45,181 nucleotides of DNA from NCBI GenBank assembly GCA_900544235.1, contig UQUL01000016.1:1-45181 (forward strand), written 5' to 3'. Of this stretch, positions 8,155-16,347 are shown piece after piece. Under the pieces are notes generated by a model. That model had not been told where the DNA came from. It worked only from the letters and a program-made list of their open reading frames with translations, and did not search any database. This DNA comes from an uncultured Collinsella sp. (GTDB lineage Bacteria; Actinomycetota; Coriobacteriia; Coriobacteriales; Coriobacteriaceae). The first letter of the stretch is position 1. Each line of letters begins with the position of its first letter. Both the position numbers and the translations under genes were made by a program.

Positions 8155-9516
8155 ATGGATACTGTTCTGAGCGTTCTCTCATCGGTCTTTTGGGGCCTGC
8201 TGATGCTTTCCGTCCTTGTGTTTTTGCACGAGGGCGGCCACTTTTTGGCGGCGCGTGCCTGCGGCGTCCGCGTGACCGAGTTCTTTTTGGGCCTGCCGTG
8301 TCGCTTTGACATCCATTACACGTCACGTCGCATTGGAACCAAGTTTGGCGTGACCCCGCTGCTGCTGGGTGGCTACGCTGCCATCTGCGGTATGGATCCG
8401 ACCGACGTCTCGTGCGCCGATCGCGTGCTCGCGGCTATCTATCGTCATGGTCGCGTGACCGTGGCCGACCTTGCCGCCGAGCTCGAGCTATCCGAGGAGG
8501 TTGTGCTCGAGGCATGCGCCTTGCTCTTGGGTTGGGGCTCTATCGCGCCTTGGTATGAGGAAGGGGAGAAGCCCTCGCCGAGTTACTATCCCGCCAAGTA
8601 TCAGACGCTGCCACGAGATGCGGCGGGTTACACCGCCTTTGACGGCCGCCGTTTCGATCGAGAGCATGCGACTACCGAGGGCGATGTGTGGGAGCTGCCG
8701 TGCGGCGAAGCCGAGTTCCTTGCGCAAGAGCGTTCGCATACCTATCTGGGCCAGGGTTTTCTCAAGCGCGCCTTTATGCTGCTCGCGGGCATTCTCGTCA
8801 ATATCCTGACGGGCTTTTTGCTGCTTATGAGCATCTACTCTATTGCGGGTGTCACCGTGCCGATGGATACCAACGTGATCGGTCAGGTTGACGAGGGGTC
8901 TATTGCCGCCAAGGCGGGTATCGAGGGCGGCGACGCGATCCTTTCGGTTGACGGAGTATCGTGCTCTACCTGGATGGACGTTTACGATGCCATCGGCAAG
9001 GCCGCCGGTAAGGACGATATCGCCATTGAGTATGAGCGCGACGGCAAGCAGCATTCGACCTCGGTTGCGCTCAAAGAGGACGAGCGCCTAGGTGTGTATG
9101 CCTCTACGCAGGTGGTCCGTTTAGACCCCATCACGTCGGCTCGCCTTTCGTTCTCCTATGTCGTGCAGACAGCGGAGGGCGTGATGCGCCTGCTCCAGCC
9201 GCAGCATACGATGGAGATTCTCGATCAGTCTTCTTCGATCGTGGGCATTAGCGTTATGTCCTCACAGGCTGCTGCTGCCGGCCCTGCCACGTTCCTTTCG
9301 TTTGCCGCCCTCATTTCGTTCTCGCTTGGCTTTATGAACCTGCTGCCCATCCCACCACTCGATGGCGGCAAGCTGGTCATCGAGATCATTCAAAAGATTG
9401 CTGGCCGCGAGCTTCCGCTCAAGGTCCAGACGATTGTGAGCTATGTGGGCATCGCGCTCTTCGCGCTGCTGTTTGTCTATATGCTTCGTTCCGACATCCT
9501 TCGATTTATTCTGTAG
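8155..9516 (+). CDS. rseP: RseP-type site-2 protease with an inserted helix-turn-helix-like segment
   Basis: Intramembrane zinc metalloprotease of the M50B family; such enzymes cut transmembrane anti-sigma factors or signal-peptide remnants. From ATG 8155 (453 residues): TM1 holds HEGGH at 25-29, a PDZ domain spans about 240-315, and the second metal motif NLLPIPPLDGG is at 395-405 in a C-terminal TM. Between GGY (about 73-75), where families normally run straight to the next TM, lies an extra segment of roughly 105 residues (about 86-193). Its first half (RVLAAIYRHGRVTVADLAAE to about 132) reads like a winged helix-turn-helix. AAGGA (8135-8139) is 15 bp from ATG 8155; TTG 8140 abuts it and is less likely. 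It sits in the usual dxr-rseP-ispG order. Confidence 0.93.
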   Translation: MDTVLSVLSSVFWGLLMLSVLVFLHEGGHFLAARACGVRVTEFFLGLPCRFDIHYTSRRIGTKFGVTPLLLGGYAAICGMDPTDVSCADRVLAAIYRHGRVTVADLAAELELSEEVVLEACALLLGWGSIAPWYEEGEKPSPSYYPAKYQTLPRDAAGYTAFDGRRFDREHATTEGDVWELPCGEAEFLAQERSHTYLGQGFLKRAFMLLAGILVNILTGFLLLMSIYSIAGVTVPMDTNVIGQVDEGSIAAKAGIEGGDAILSVDGVSCSTWMDVYDAIGKAAGKDDIAIEYERDGKQHSTSVALKEDERLGVYASTQVVRLDPITSARLSFSYVVQTAEGVMRLLQPQHTMEILDQSSSIVGISVMSSQAAAAGPATFLSFAALISFSLGFMNLLPIPPLDGGKLVIEIIQKIAGRELPLKVQTIVSYVGIALFALLFVYMLRSDILRFIL

Positions 9517-9529
9517 GGGAGTGTTTGGA

Positions 9530-10612
9530 TTGTCTTTATCCCATCTTTTGCCGCGCGAGTTGACGCGCCCCGTGCATGTGGGCGGTGTACAGATCGGTGG
9601 CGGCGCGCCGGTGGTGGTCCAATCCATGACCTGCACCGATACCGCTGACGCCCAGGCAACGCTTGCGCAAGTGTGCGCGTTGGCGCAGGCTGGCTGCGAT
9701 ATCGTGCGTGTGAGCGTGCCCACCGAGGCCGCGCTTGAGGGTTTCCGCACCATCTGTGCCGAGTCTCCGGTGCCAATCGTTGCCGATATCCACTTTAACT
9801 ACAAGCTGGCCATTGGCGCTGTGGAGGCCGGTGCCGCCAAGCTCCGCATCAATCCCGGCAACATTGGCGATTGGGCCAAGGTCGATGCCGTCATTGATGC
9901 CGCCGGCACCGCGGGCTGTGCGATTCGTATCGGCGTCAATGCCGGTTCGCTTGAGCAGGATATCGCCGAGCGCGACGACCTCACGCAGCCCGAGAAGCTC
10001 GTGATGTCGAGCGAGCGCTTTGTGCGGCACTTTGAGGATCGTGGGTTTACCAACATAGTGCTTTCCGCCAAGGCCCATAGCGTACAGACGACGCTCGATA
10101 CCTATCGAGCCCTGTCGCGTGAGATTCCCCACGTTCCGCTTCACCTGGGCGTGACGGAGGCGGGGACCAAGCTCCAGGGCACCATCAAGAGCTCTGTAGG
10201 CTTGGGTATCTTGCTTTCCGAAGGCATTGGCGACACCATGCGTGTGTCGCTCACAGCCGATCCGGTTGAGGAGCCGCCGGTTGCCTGGGGTATTCTGCAG
10301 TCGTTGGGCCTGCGTCGCCGTGGCCCCGAGATTGTCTCGTGCCCCACATGCGCCCGCTGTCAGGTTAACCTTATTCCCATTGCCGAGGAGGTTACCGAGC
10401 GGCTTAAGAACTACTCCGCGCCGCTTTCGATCGCTGTGATGGGATGTGCCGTTAATGGCCCCGGCGAGGCTTCTGATGCCGATCTGGGCTTTGCTTGCGG
10501 ACGTGGTCAGGCCTTGCTCTTTTCGCATGGCCAGATCATTGGTAAAGTAGCTGAGGACCAAATTGTCGACGCGCTTATGGCCGAGGTCGACAAGCTTATT
10601 GAGGAGAAATAA
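9530..10612 (+). CDS. ispG: 4-hydroxy-3-methylbut-2-enyl diphosphate synthase
   Basis: [4Fe-4S] enzyme of the MEP pathway that converts MEcPP to HMBPP. The 360 residues include VQSMTCTDTAD near the N-terminus, VADIHFNYKLA, RINPGNIGD and GVNAGSLE in the TIM barrel, and the cluster-binding cysteines in SCPTCARC and GCAVNGPGEA in the C-terminal domain. I start at TTG 9530, eight bases after GGGGAG (9516-9521); in-frame starts further upstream lie inside rseP. The stop TAA is directly followed by the proS ATG. Confidence 0.97.
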   Translation: MSLSHLLPRELTRPVHVGGVQIGGGAPVVVQSMTCTDTADAQATLAQVCALAQAGCDIVRVSVPTEAALEGFRTICAESPVPIVADIHFNYKLAIGAVEAGAAKLRINPGNIGDWAKVDAVIDAAGTAGCAIRIGVNAGSLEQDIAERDDLTQPEKLVMSSERFVRHFEDRGFTNIVLSAKAHSVQTTLDTYRALSREIPHVPLHLGVTEAGTKLQGTIKSSVGLGILLSEGIGDTMRVSLTADPVEEPPVAWGILQSLGLRRRGPEIVSCPTCARCQVNLIPIAEEVTERLKNYSAPLSIAVMGCAVNGPGEASDADLGFACGRGQALLFSHGQIIGKVAEDQIVDALMAEVDKLIEEK

Positions 10613-12334
10613 ATGACCCGAGCAATGTATATGTCTAAGCTCTATGCGCCGACGCTTAAAGAGGATCCGGCGGACGCTGAGCTCGCCAGCCACCGCCTGC
10701 TGCTCCGTGCCGGCATGATCCGCAAGGAGGCCGCCGGTCTGTATTCTTATCTGCCGCTCGCATGGCGCTCGATCCGTAAGATCGAGAACATCGTGCGCGA
10801 CGAGATGGATGCTGCCGGCGCCCAGGAGCTCATGATGCCCATCATGGTCGATGCCGAGCTGTGGCGTGAGTCCGGTCGTATCGATGCCTATGGCAAGGAG
10901 CTTGTGCGCTTTGACGATCGTCATGGTCGCGAGTTCGTCCTGGGCCCCACGCACGAGGAGACCGTCACGGCCCTGGTGCGCAACGAGCTGCGCTCCTACA
11001 AACAGCTGCCCGTTAACCTCTACCACATCCAGGATAAGTTCCGCGACGAGTTCCGCCCCCGCTTTGGCCTGATGCGCGGTCGCGAGTTCATCATGAAGGA
11101 CGCCTACAGCTTCTCCGCCACGCAGGAGAGCCTGCAGGAGGAGTATGACAAGATGAAGCAGGCCTACGCTAACATCTGCGAGCGCTGCTATATCAAGGCC
11201 CTGCCCGTTGTTGCCGACTCCGGTGAGATCGGTGGCGATACCTCCGTCGAGTACATGGCTTTGGCCGACGCCGGCGAGGCTTCGCTCGTCTACTGCGACG
11301 ATTGCGGCTTTGCTGCCGATGACGAGGCGGCAAGCACCAAGGTCGTCGTGACCGAGGGTCCTGGTGACGGTACGCTCACCAAGGTTGAGACTCCGGGCAT
11401 GGGCACCATTGAGGCAGTTGCTAAGTTCTTCGGCTTCCCCGAGAACGGCACGCGCAAGTCGCTGGCATTGATCGACTCCGAGGGCAAGCCGGTCGTGGCC
11501 ATTGTTCCGGGCGATCACGAGCTCAACGATTGCAAGGCCGAGCACGTCTTTGGCAAGGGCTATCGCATGATGACCGACGAGGAGCTTCAGGCGAACGGTC
11601 TGCACAAGGGCTTTATCGGACCGGTTAACCTGCCCGATGGCATTCGTCTGGTGTGCGACGAGAGCCTGCGCGATTCCAAGCAGTGGGCCTGCGGTGCCAA
11701 CGAGGTCGATTATCACTTTACCGGTGCCTGCCCCGAGCGCGACTTTACCGTCGATGAGTGGGCCGATCTGGTCACCGTTGTCGCCGGCGACCCCTGCCCG
11801 CACTGCGGCAAGCCGCTCTCCGCTGCCCGCGGCATCGAGGTCTCTCAGGTCTTCCAGCTGGGCACCAAGTATTCCGAGGCCATGGGTGCCACCTTTATGG
11901 ACGAGGACGGCAAGGAGAAGCCGCTCATCATGGGCTGCTACGGCGTTGGTGTGTCCCGCTCGCTCGCTGCCGTCGTGGAGCAGCACAACGACGAGCACGG
12001 TATCGTCTGGCCGGTCTCCGTTGCCCCGTACGAGGTCGCGGTGATTCCGCTCGATCCCAAGAAGGAGGAGTGCGCTACCGTCTGCGAGCAGATCGTTGAT
12101 GGCCTGTGCGCCGAGGGTATCGAGGTTGTCGTCGACGACCGCGACGAGCGTCCCGGCTTTAAGTTTGCCGACAACGACCTTATGGGCTTCCCGTATCAGG
12201 TCGTTCTGGGTAAGCGTGGCCTTAAGAATGGCACCGTTGAGCTCAAGGACCGTGCCACGGGTGAGCGCGAGGATGTGGCGATCGACGAGGTTGTCGCCAA
12301 GGTCGCCGAGCTTGTGAAGGCAGCACGCCGTTAA
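10613..12334 (+). CDS. proS: Prolyl-tRNA synthetase, bacterial type with editing domain
   Basis: Charges tRNA-Pro. At 573 residues it has the length of the bacterial form with the inserted editing (INS) domain. Class II motifs are present: motif 1 around GLYSYLPLAWRSIRKIENIV, motif 2 FRDEFRPRFGLMRGREFIMKD, and motif 3 in MGCYGVGVSRSLAAVVEQ. The INS domain lies between them (about 225-385, with the CGANEVDYHFTG end), and the anticodon-binding domain is C-terminal. ATG 10613 is six bases after GAGGAG. It is the last gene of the pyrH-proS run and ends at a strong terminator. Confidence 0.98.
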   Translation: MTRAMYMSKLYAPTLKEDPADAELASHRLLLRAGMIRKEAAGLYSYLPLAWRSIRKIENIVRDEMDAAGAQELMMPIMVDAELWRESGRIDAYGKELVRFDDRHGREFVLGPTHEETVTALVRNELRSYKQLPVNLYHIQDKFRDEFRPRFGLMRGREFIMKDAYSFSATQESLQEEYDKMKQAYANICERCYIKALPVVADSGEIGGDTSVEYMALADAGEASLVYCDDCGFAADDEAASTKVVVTEGPGDGTLTKVETPGMGTIEAVAKFFGFPENGTRKSLALIDSEGKPVVAIVPGDHELNDCKAEHVFGKGYRMMTDEELQANGLHKGFIGPVNLPDGIRLVCDESLRDSKQWACGANEVDYHFTGACPERDFTVDEWADLVTVVAGDPCPHCGKPLSAARGIEVSQVFQLGTKYSEAMGATFMDEDGKEKPLIMGCYGVGVSRSLAAVVEQHNDEHGIVWPVSVAPYEVAVIPLDPKKEECATVCEQIVDGLCAEGIEVVVDDRDERPGFKFADNDLMGFPYQVVLGKRGLKNGTVELKDRATGEREDVAIDEVVAKVAELVKAARR

Positions 12335-12364
12335 TCGACGATTTCGCTTGTAGTTCGATATACG

Positions 12365-12413
12365 GGACGGCCCCGCATTTCTCCAGATCGGGGAGATGCG
12401 GGGCCGTCCTTTT
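12365..12413 (+). terminator. Rho-independent terminator of the pyrH-proS operon
   Basis: Very strong hairpin: GGACGGCCCCGCAT..CTCC pairs with GGAGATGCGGGGCCGTCC, about 18 bp with one small asymmetry, loop AGATCG, then TTTT at 12410-12413. Confidence 0.95.
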
Positions 12414-12436
12414 ATCTTGTGGCATCCTCGATATCT

Positions 12437-12480
12437 AAAAGGAAAACCCCACAGCCCATGCGAGCTGCGGGGTTTTCCTT
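12437..12480 (-). terminator. Terminator of the minus-strand kinase gene
   Basis: Arms AAGGAAAACCCC(A)CAGC (12439-12455) and GCTG(C)GGGGTTTTCCTT (12464-12480). On the minus strand the stem is followed by TTTT (AAAA at 12437-12440). It may also stop plus-strand readthrough from proS. Confidence 0.88.
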
Positions 12481-12512
12481 GTGCCTCCGATGCGAAATAA
12501 ATCGCTCAGATA

Positions 12513-13277
12513 TTACTGATAATCGACGACGTCGATCCAGTTCTTAAGGAACTCATCGTTCACGTTGCGCTTACGAGCGAGCTCGGAAGCGGCAACGATG
12601 CTCGTCCACTGACGCACGACCTGCATGGGCATGTCGGCGCGGTCGCAGTAGAGCTCCAGGTAGGCCTCAGCCTGATCCTTGCTGTTGAGCGCAAAGAGCA
12701 GGTAGGTGGTAGCAACGTCGGCAGCAGGGGAGCCCTGGGTGGCGTGTGCCCAGTCGCACACATAGAGCTGGCCGTCGTCGCCGACGATGACGTTGGAGGG
12801 GTTGAAGTCGCCGTGGCAGACCTTGAACTCCTTGGTCATTCCGTCCAGACGCTCCTGAAGGTTGTAGCGCGTGGTGGCATTGAGCTGATCAAGGCTGTCG
12901 ATCATGCGGGCGAACTTGTCGCGCTGACGGTTGAGCAGCGGGGAGGTGTAGCCGTGGATCTCGATCTGGAGGTCGACGAACATCTCGAGGTACTCACCAA
13001 AGCGCTGGGGCTCGGCAGTCATCTTCTCGGCAAGGGTGGTGCCCGGAACCTTCTCGGTCACGAGCGCCCAGCCGTTGGCGTTCTCGAGCTGGGAAACCTC
13101 GAGAGCCTTGGGGCTGCGGATGCCGCACTCATTGATGCGGGCAAGATTCAAAGCCTCGTTGAACACGTCGGAGACAGGCTTGGTCTCGTTAAAGACCTTG
13201 ACGATCTTGTCGCCCAGGTCGTAAACGACCTTGTTGCCACGGCGGACGAGCTCGGTCTTGGAATCGGGTAGCAGCAT
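12513..13277 (-). CDS. Aminoglycoside phosphotransferase-fold small-molecule kinase, substrate unknown
   Basis: A 254-residue protein of the APH/choline-kinase superfamily. A Lys in the N-lobe (IVKVF, K27) and a Glu shortly after it (near residue 41) fit nucleotide binding. The Brenner motif HGDFNPSN at 155-162 gives the catalytic Asp, and CDWA with D175 is the metal-binding Asp. It lacks a recognisable resistance-type C-lobe, so drug phosphorylation is not implied; small alcohols, amino alcohols or sugars are typical family substrates. AAAGGATG lies six bases before the ATG. It follows adhE on the same strand with an 88-bp gap holding a hairpin, so it may be co-transcribed with adhE. Confidence 0.85.
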   Translation of the reverse strand: MLLPDSKTELVRRGNKVVYDLGDKIVKVFNETKPVSDVFNEALNLARINECGIRSPKALEVSQLENANGWALVTEKVPGTTLAEKMTAEPQRFGEYLEMFVDLQIEIHGYTSPLLNRQRDKFARMIDSLDQLNATTRYNLQERLDGMTKEFKVCHGDFNPSNVIVGDDGQLYVCDWAHATQGSPAADVATTYLLFALNSKDQAEAYLELYCDRADMPMQVVRQWTSIVAASELARKRNVNDEFLKNWIDVVDYQ

Positions 13278-13309
13278 GGTTGCATCCTTTCAACGATGCG
13301 ATAGAAGCG

Positions 13310-13348
13310 ACGGCGGGGGTGTGTGAAACACCCGTGCACCCCCGCCGT
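13310..13348 (-). other. Intercistronic hairpin between adhE and the kinase gene
   Basis: Perfect 12-bp GC-rich stem ACGGCGGGGGTG / CACCCCCGCCGT (13310-13321, 13337-13348) with a 15-nt loop. On the minus strand no U tract follows, so it is not a standard terminator. It may stabilise the 3' end of adhE mRNA or reduce expression of the downstream kinase. Confidence 0.6.
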
Positions 13349-13365
13349 TAAAAACCGTGCTAAAA

Positions 13366-16014
13366 CTAGCAGACGGCGTAGTCCTGAGGCTCGCGGCCGT
13401 AGTAGGCGTCCAGGTAGAGCTCCTTGATCTCGCTCATGAGCGGGTAGCGCGGGTTGGCGCCGGTGCACTGGTCGTTGAATGCCTGCTCGGTCATCTCGTC
13501 GAGGGTGTCGAGGAAGTACTGCTCGTCAACACCGTAGTCGGCGATGGTCTTCTTGACGCCGATGAAGTCCTTGAGCTCCTCGAGCTTCGTGATGAAGTTC
13601 TCGAAGACCTCCTTGTCGTCCTTGCCCTCGATGCCGCAGTACTTGGCCATCTCGGCGTAGTTGTGCAGCGCGTTGGGGTAAGGATACTGAGAGAAGGTAC
13701 CCATCTTGACGGGAGCCTCGGCGGCGTTGTAGCGCATGACGCGGGTCAGGATGACGGCGTTGGCGAGGCCGTGGGGCAGGTGATGGAAAGCGCCGAGCTT
13801 GTGAGCCATGGAGTGGTTGAGACCCAGGAAGGCGTTGGCGAAGGCCATACCGGCCATGCAAGAGGCGTTGTGCATCTCCTCGCGGGCGTGCGGGTCCTTG
13901 GCGCCGTTCGTGAAGCTGGAGGGCAGGTTCTCAAAGACGAGCTTGGCAGCGCGCTCGGAGAGGCCCTTGGTGTAGTCGGAAGCCATGATGGAGACGTAGG
14001 ACTCGATGGCGTGGGTCATGACGTCGATGCCGGAGGCAGCGGTCAGGCCGCGCGGGGCGGTCATGCAGTTGTCGGCGTCGACGATAGCCATGTTGGGGAG
14101 CAGCGCGTAGTCGGCGAGCGGCCACTTGATGCCGGTCTCCTTGTCGGTGATGATGGCGAACGGCGTGCACTCGGAGCCGGTACCCGAAGAGGTCGGGACG
14201 GCGACGAAGTAGGCCTTCTTGCCCATCTCGGGGAAGGTGAAGATACGCTTGCGGATGTCCATGAAGTCCATGGCCATGTCCTCAAACTTGCACTCGGGGT
14301 GCTCGTACATCATCCACATGATCTTGCCGGCGTCCATAGCGGAGCCACCGCCGACGGCGATGATGACGTCCGGCTCAAAGAGAGCCATCTGCTTGGCGCC
14401 GCGACGTGCGCACTGCAGCGACGGATCGGGCTCGACGTCGTAGAAGCAGTCGTGGGCGATGCCCATCTCGTCGAGCTTGGCCTCGATGGCGCGGGTGTTG
14501 CCATTCTTGAAGAGGAACTGGTCGGTGACGATGAAGGCGCGCTTCTTGCCCATGACGTTGCCCAGCTCGTCGAGGGCGACGGGCGTGGAACCCTTCTTGA
14601 AGTAGACCTTCTCGGGAGCGCGGAACCACAGCATGTTCTCACGGCGCTCGGCCACAGTCTTAACGTTGATCAAGTGCTTCACCCCAACGTTCTCGGAGAC
14701 GGAGTTGCCGCCCCAGGAGCCGCAGCCCAGGGTCAGAGACGGCTTCATGCCAAAGTTGTACAGGTCACCGATGCCGCCGTGCGAGGACGGGGTGTTGATG
14801 ACGATACGGCAGGCCTTCATGACGTGCTCGAACAGGCTGATCTTCTCGGCCTGGGCGGGGTGCACGTACAGAGAGGCGGTGTGGCCCGGGCCACCGGCGA
14901 GCACGAGGTGCTCGGCCTTGTCGACGGCCTCCTGGAAGTCCTTGGCGTGGTACATGGCCAGGACCGGGGAGAGCTTCTCGTGGGAGAACTCCTCCTTGGC
15001 GGGGTCGGTGGAGGTGACCTCGGCGATCAGGATCTTGGTCTTGGCGGGAACCTCGATGCCGGCGAGCTCGGCGATCTTGGCAGCGGCCATGCCGGGGATG
15101 CGGTGATCGAGAGCGCCGTTCTTGAACATGGCGGCACGCAGGGCCTCCATCTCGGCACCCTGCTTGACGAAGTAGCAGCCGCGCTTCTGGAACTCGGCCT
15201 TAACCTGGTCATAGATGCTGTCGATGACAGTCACGGACTGCTCGGAAGCGCAGATCATGCCGTTGTCGAAGGTCTTGGAGTGGATGATGGAGTTGACGGC
15301 GAGCAGCACGTCGGCGGTGTCGTCGATGACGACCGGGGTGTTACCGGCGCCAACGCCCAGGGCGGGCTTGCCCGAGGAGTAAGCGGCCTTGACCATGCCC
15401 GGGCCACCGGTGGCGAGGATGATGTCGACGTCGCGCATGACCATGTTGGTCAGCTCGATGGAGGGGACATCGACCCAGCCGATGATGCCCTCGGGGGCGC
15501 CGGCCTTGACGGCGGCGTCAAGCACGAGCTTGGCGGCGGCGATGGTGCACTTGGCGGCAGCCGGGTGCGGGGAGATGATGATGGCGTTGCGGGTCTTCAG
15601 GCAGATCAGCGTCTTGAAGATCGCGGTGGAGGTGGGGTTGGTCGTCGGGATGACGGCGCCCACGATGCCGATGGGCTCGGCGATCTTGGTGATGCCGTAA
15701 GCCTCGTCGCGCTCCAGGACACCACAGGTCTTGGTGTTCTTGTAAGCGTTGTAGATGTACTCTGCGGCGTAGTGGTTCTTGATGACCTTGTCCTCAAGAA
15801 CGCCGCGGCCGGTCTCCTCGATGGCCATCTTCGCCAACGGGATACGAGCCTTGTTGGCGGCCATGGCGGCCTCATAGAAGATCTTGTCGACCTGCTCCTG
15901 CGTGTACGTAGCAAAAAGCGCCTGGGCCTCTCGCATCTGAGCGAGCTTAGCCTCAAGCGCCTCTACGTTGTCCACAATTGCGGGAGTAGTGTTTTCCGGT
16001 GACTTTTTCACCAT
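13366..16014 (-). CDS. adhE: Bifunctional acetaldehyde-CoA / alcohol dehydrogenase AdhE
   Basis: Fermentative enzyme reducing acetyl-CoA to acetaldehyde and then ethanol, re-oxidising two NADH; it forms spirosome filaments in other bacteria. The N-terminal aldehyde dehydrogenase half (about 15-440) has IPTTNPTSTAIFK, GVGAGNTPVVID and the catalytic Cys near 255 in NGMICASEQ. The C-terminal iron alcohol dehydrogenase half has GGGSAMDAGK, THAIESYVS and the metal-ligand region NHSMAHKLGAFHHLPHG. At 882 residues it is full length. CAAGGAG ends six bases before the ATG. A promoter with a palindrome over the -10 lies upstream. An equally long ORF on the opposite strand is a codon-bias shadow. Confidence 0.98.
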   Translation of the reverse strand: MVKKSPENTTPAIVDNVEALEAKLAQMREAQALFATYTQEQVDKIFYEAAMAANKARIPLAKMAIEETGRGVLEDKVIKNHYAAEYIYNAYKNTKTCGVLERDEAYGITKIAEPIGIVGAVIPTTNPTSTAIFKTLICLKTRNAIIISPHPAAAKCTIAAAKLVLDAAVKAGAPEGIIGWVDVPSIELTNMVMRDVDIILATGGPGMVKAAYSSGKPALGVGAGNTPVVIDDTADVLLAVNSIIHSKTFDNGMICASEQSVTVIDSIYDQVKAEFQKRGCYFVKQGAEMEALRAAMFKNGALDHRIPGMAAAKIAELAGIEVPAKTKILIAEVTSTDPAKEEFSHEKLSPVLAMYHAKDFQEAVDKAEHLVLAGGPGHTASLYVHPAQAEKISLFEHVMKACRIVINTPSSHGGIGDLYNFGMKPSLTLGCGSWGGNSVSENVGVKHLINVKTVAERRENMLWFRAPEKVYFKKGSTPVALDELGNVMGKKRAFIVTDQFLFKNGNTRAIEAKLDEMGIAHDCFYDVEPDPSLQCARRGAKQMALFEPDVIIAVGGGSAMDAGKIMWMMYEHPECKFEDMAMDFMDIRKRIFTFPEMGKKAYFVAVPTSSGTGSECTPFAIITDKETGIKWPLADYALLPNMAIVDADNCMTAPRGLTAASGIDVMTHAIESYVSIMASDYTKGLSERAAKLVFENLPSSFTNGAKDPHAREEMHNASCMAGMAFANAFLGLNHSMAHKLGAFHHLPHGLANAVILTRVMRYNAAEAPVKMGTFSQYPYPNALHNYAEMAKYCGIEGKDDKEVFENFITKLEELKDFIGVKKTIADYGVDEQYFLDTLDEMTEQAFNDQCTGANPRYPLMSEIKELYLDAYYGREPQDYAVC

Positions 16015-16049
16015 TTGTGTCTCCTTGCGATCGGAGATTTACCCTACGC

Positions 16050-16065
16050 CTTGCATGATAGCAAG
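16050..16065 (-). promoter_or_regulatory. adhE promoter with inverted repeat over the -10
   Basis: On the minus strand TGC-TATCAT (16055-16063) is an extended -10, 41 bp from the adhE start. The plus-strand text CTTGC-ATGATA-GCAAG (16050-16065) is a perfect 5-bp inverted repeat centred on that -10, a natural repressor position. It does not match the Rex consensus (TTGTGA-type) well. No clear -35 is seen. Confidence 0.5.
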
Positions 16066-16108
16066 AAATTATTCGGTGAACGGTAAGATTCCTGTAAAAG
16101 GCACACTA

Positions 16109-16134
16109 AAACGCTTCAATAAACTGAAACGCTT
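16109..16134. repeat. Two AAACGCTT direct repeats upstream of adhE
   Basis: AAACGCTT occurs at 16109-16116 and 16127-16134, 18 bp apart start to start, about 45 bp upstream of the adhE -10. Seen from minus, these would be AAGCGTTT half-sites. This fits a tandem binding site for an activator or a LacI-like protein, but no factor is identified. Confidence 0.4.
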
Positions 16135-16165
16135 TAAATTAAACTATCTGCCTGCTGCATCGCCC

Positions 16166-16219
16166 CGCTCATTGGGGACAGACTTACATGAGTGCTTTCA
16201 CTCATTGGGGACAGACATC
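16166..16219 (+). repeat. REP-like repeat pair, left flank of the RAYT gene
   Basis: Two units with 33-bp period sharing CTCATTGGGGACAGAC (16168-16183 and 16201-16216). The first is a complete 29-bp unit (16166-16194) with imperfect terminal arms CGCTCAT / ATGAGTG; the second starts with CACTCAT at 16199 and degenerates after 16216. The junction ATGAGTG-CTTT-CACTCAT (16188-16205) can also form a 7-bp hairpin. The units are inverted relative to the pair at 17188-17249. Confidence 0.85.
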
Positions 16220-16240
16220 GATTTGCCATTTTGCCGTTCT

Positions 16241-16278
16241 TGACCTATTTTTGCCGCTCATTGGATATAAATAGGTCA
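16241..16278. repeat. 10-bp perfect inverted repeat upstream of the RAYT gene
   Basis: TGACCTATTT (16241-16250) and AAATAGGTCA (16269-16278) are perfect inverted arms. The 18-nt loop contains CTCATTGG, the first bases of the REP unit, so it looks like a diverged REP copy or a recognition hairpin. It ends 70 bp before the transposase start. Confidence 0.7.
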
Positions 16279-16347
16279 CAGGCTCAGCATTTCGCGTTCC
16301 TTCTCTCCTTTTAGGTGTTGCCTGTTCAGTTTTTGAAAGGAGAGATT

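Noticed and set aside
9536..11998. 820-codon minus-strand frame opposite ispG and proS, and similar frames at 2132-3634 and 36143-38497
   Set aside because: Same codon-bias shadow effect; they span two genes and the gaps between them, which no real gene would do here.
12513..13277. Aminoglycoside resistance determinant
   Set aside because: Only the general kinase fold motifs are present; nothing ties it to a resistance subfamily or a mobile context.
13357..16002. 881-codon open frame on the plus strand, exactly opposite adhE
   Set aside because: Its protein is a low-complexity Val/Gly/Leu/Asp string; it exists because GC-rich codons in adhE avoid stops in the complementary frame. No ribosome-binding site or homology.
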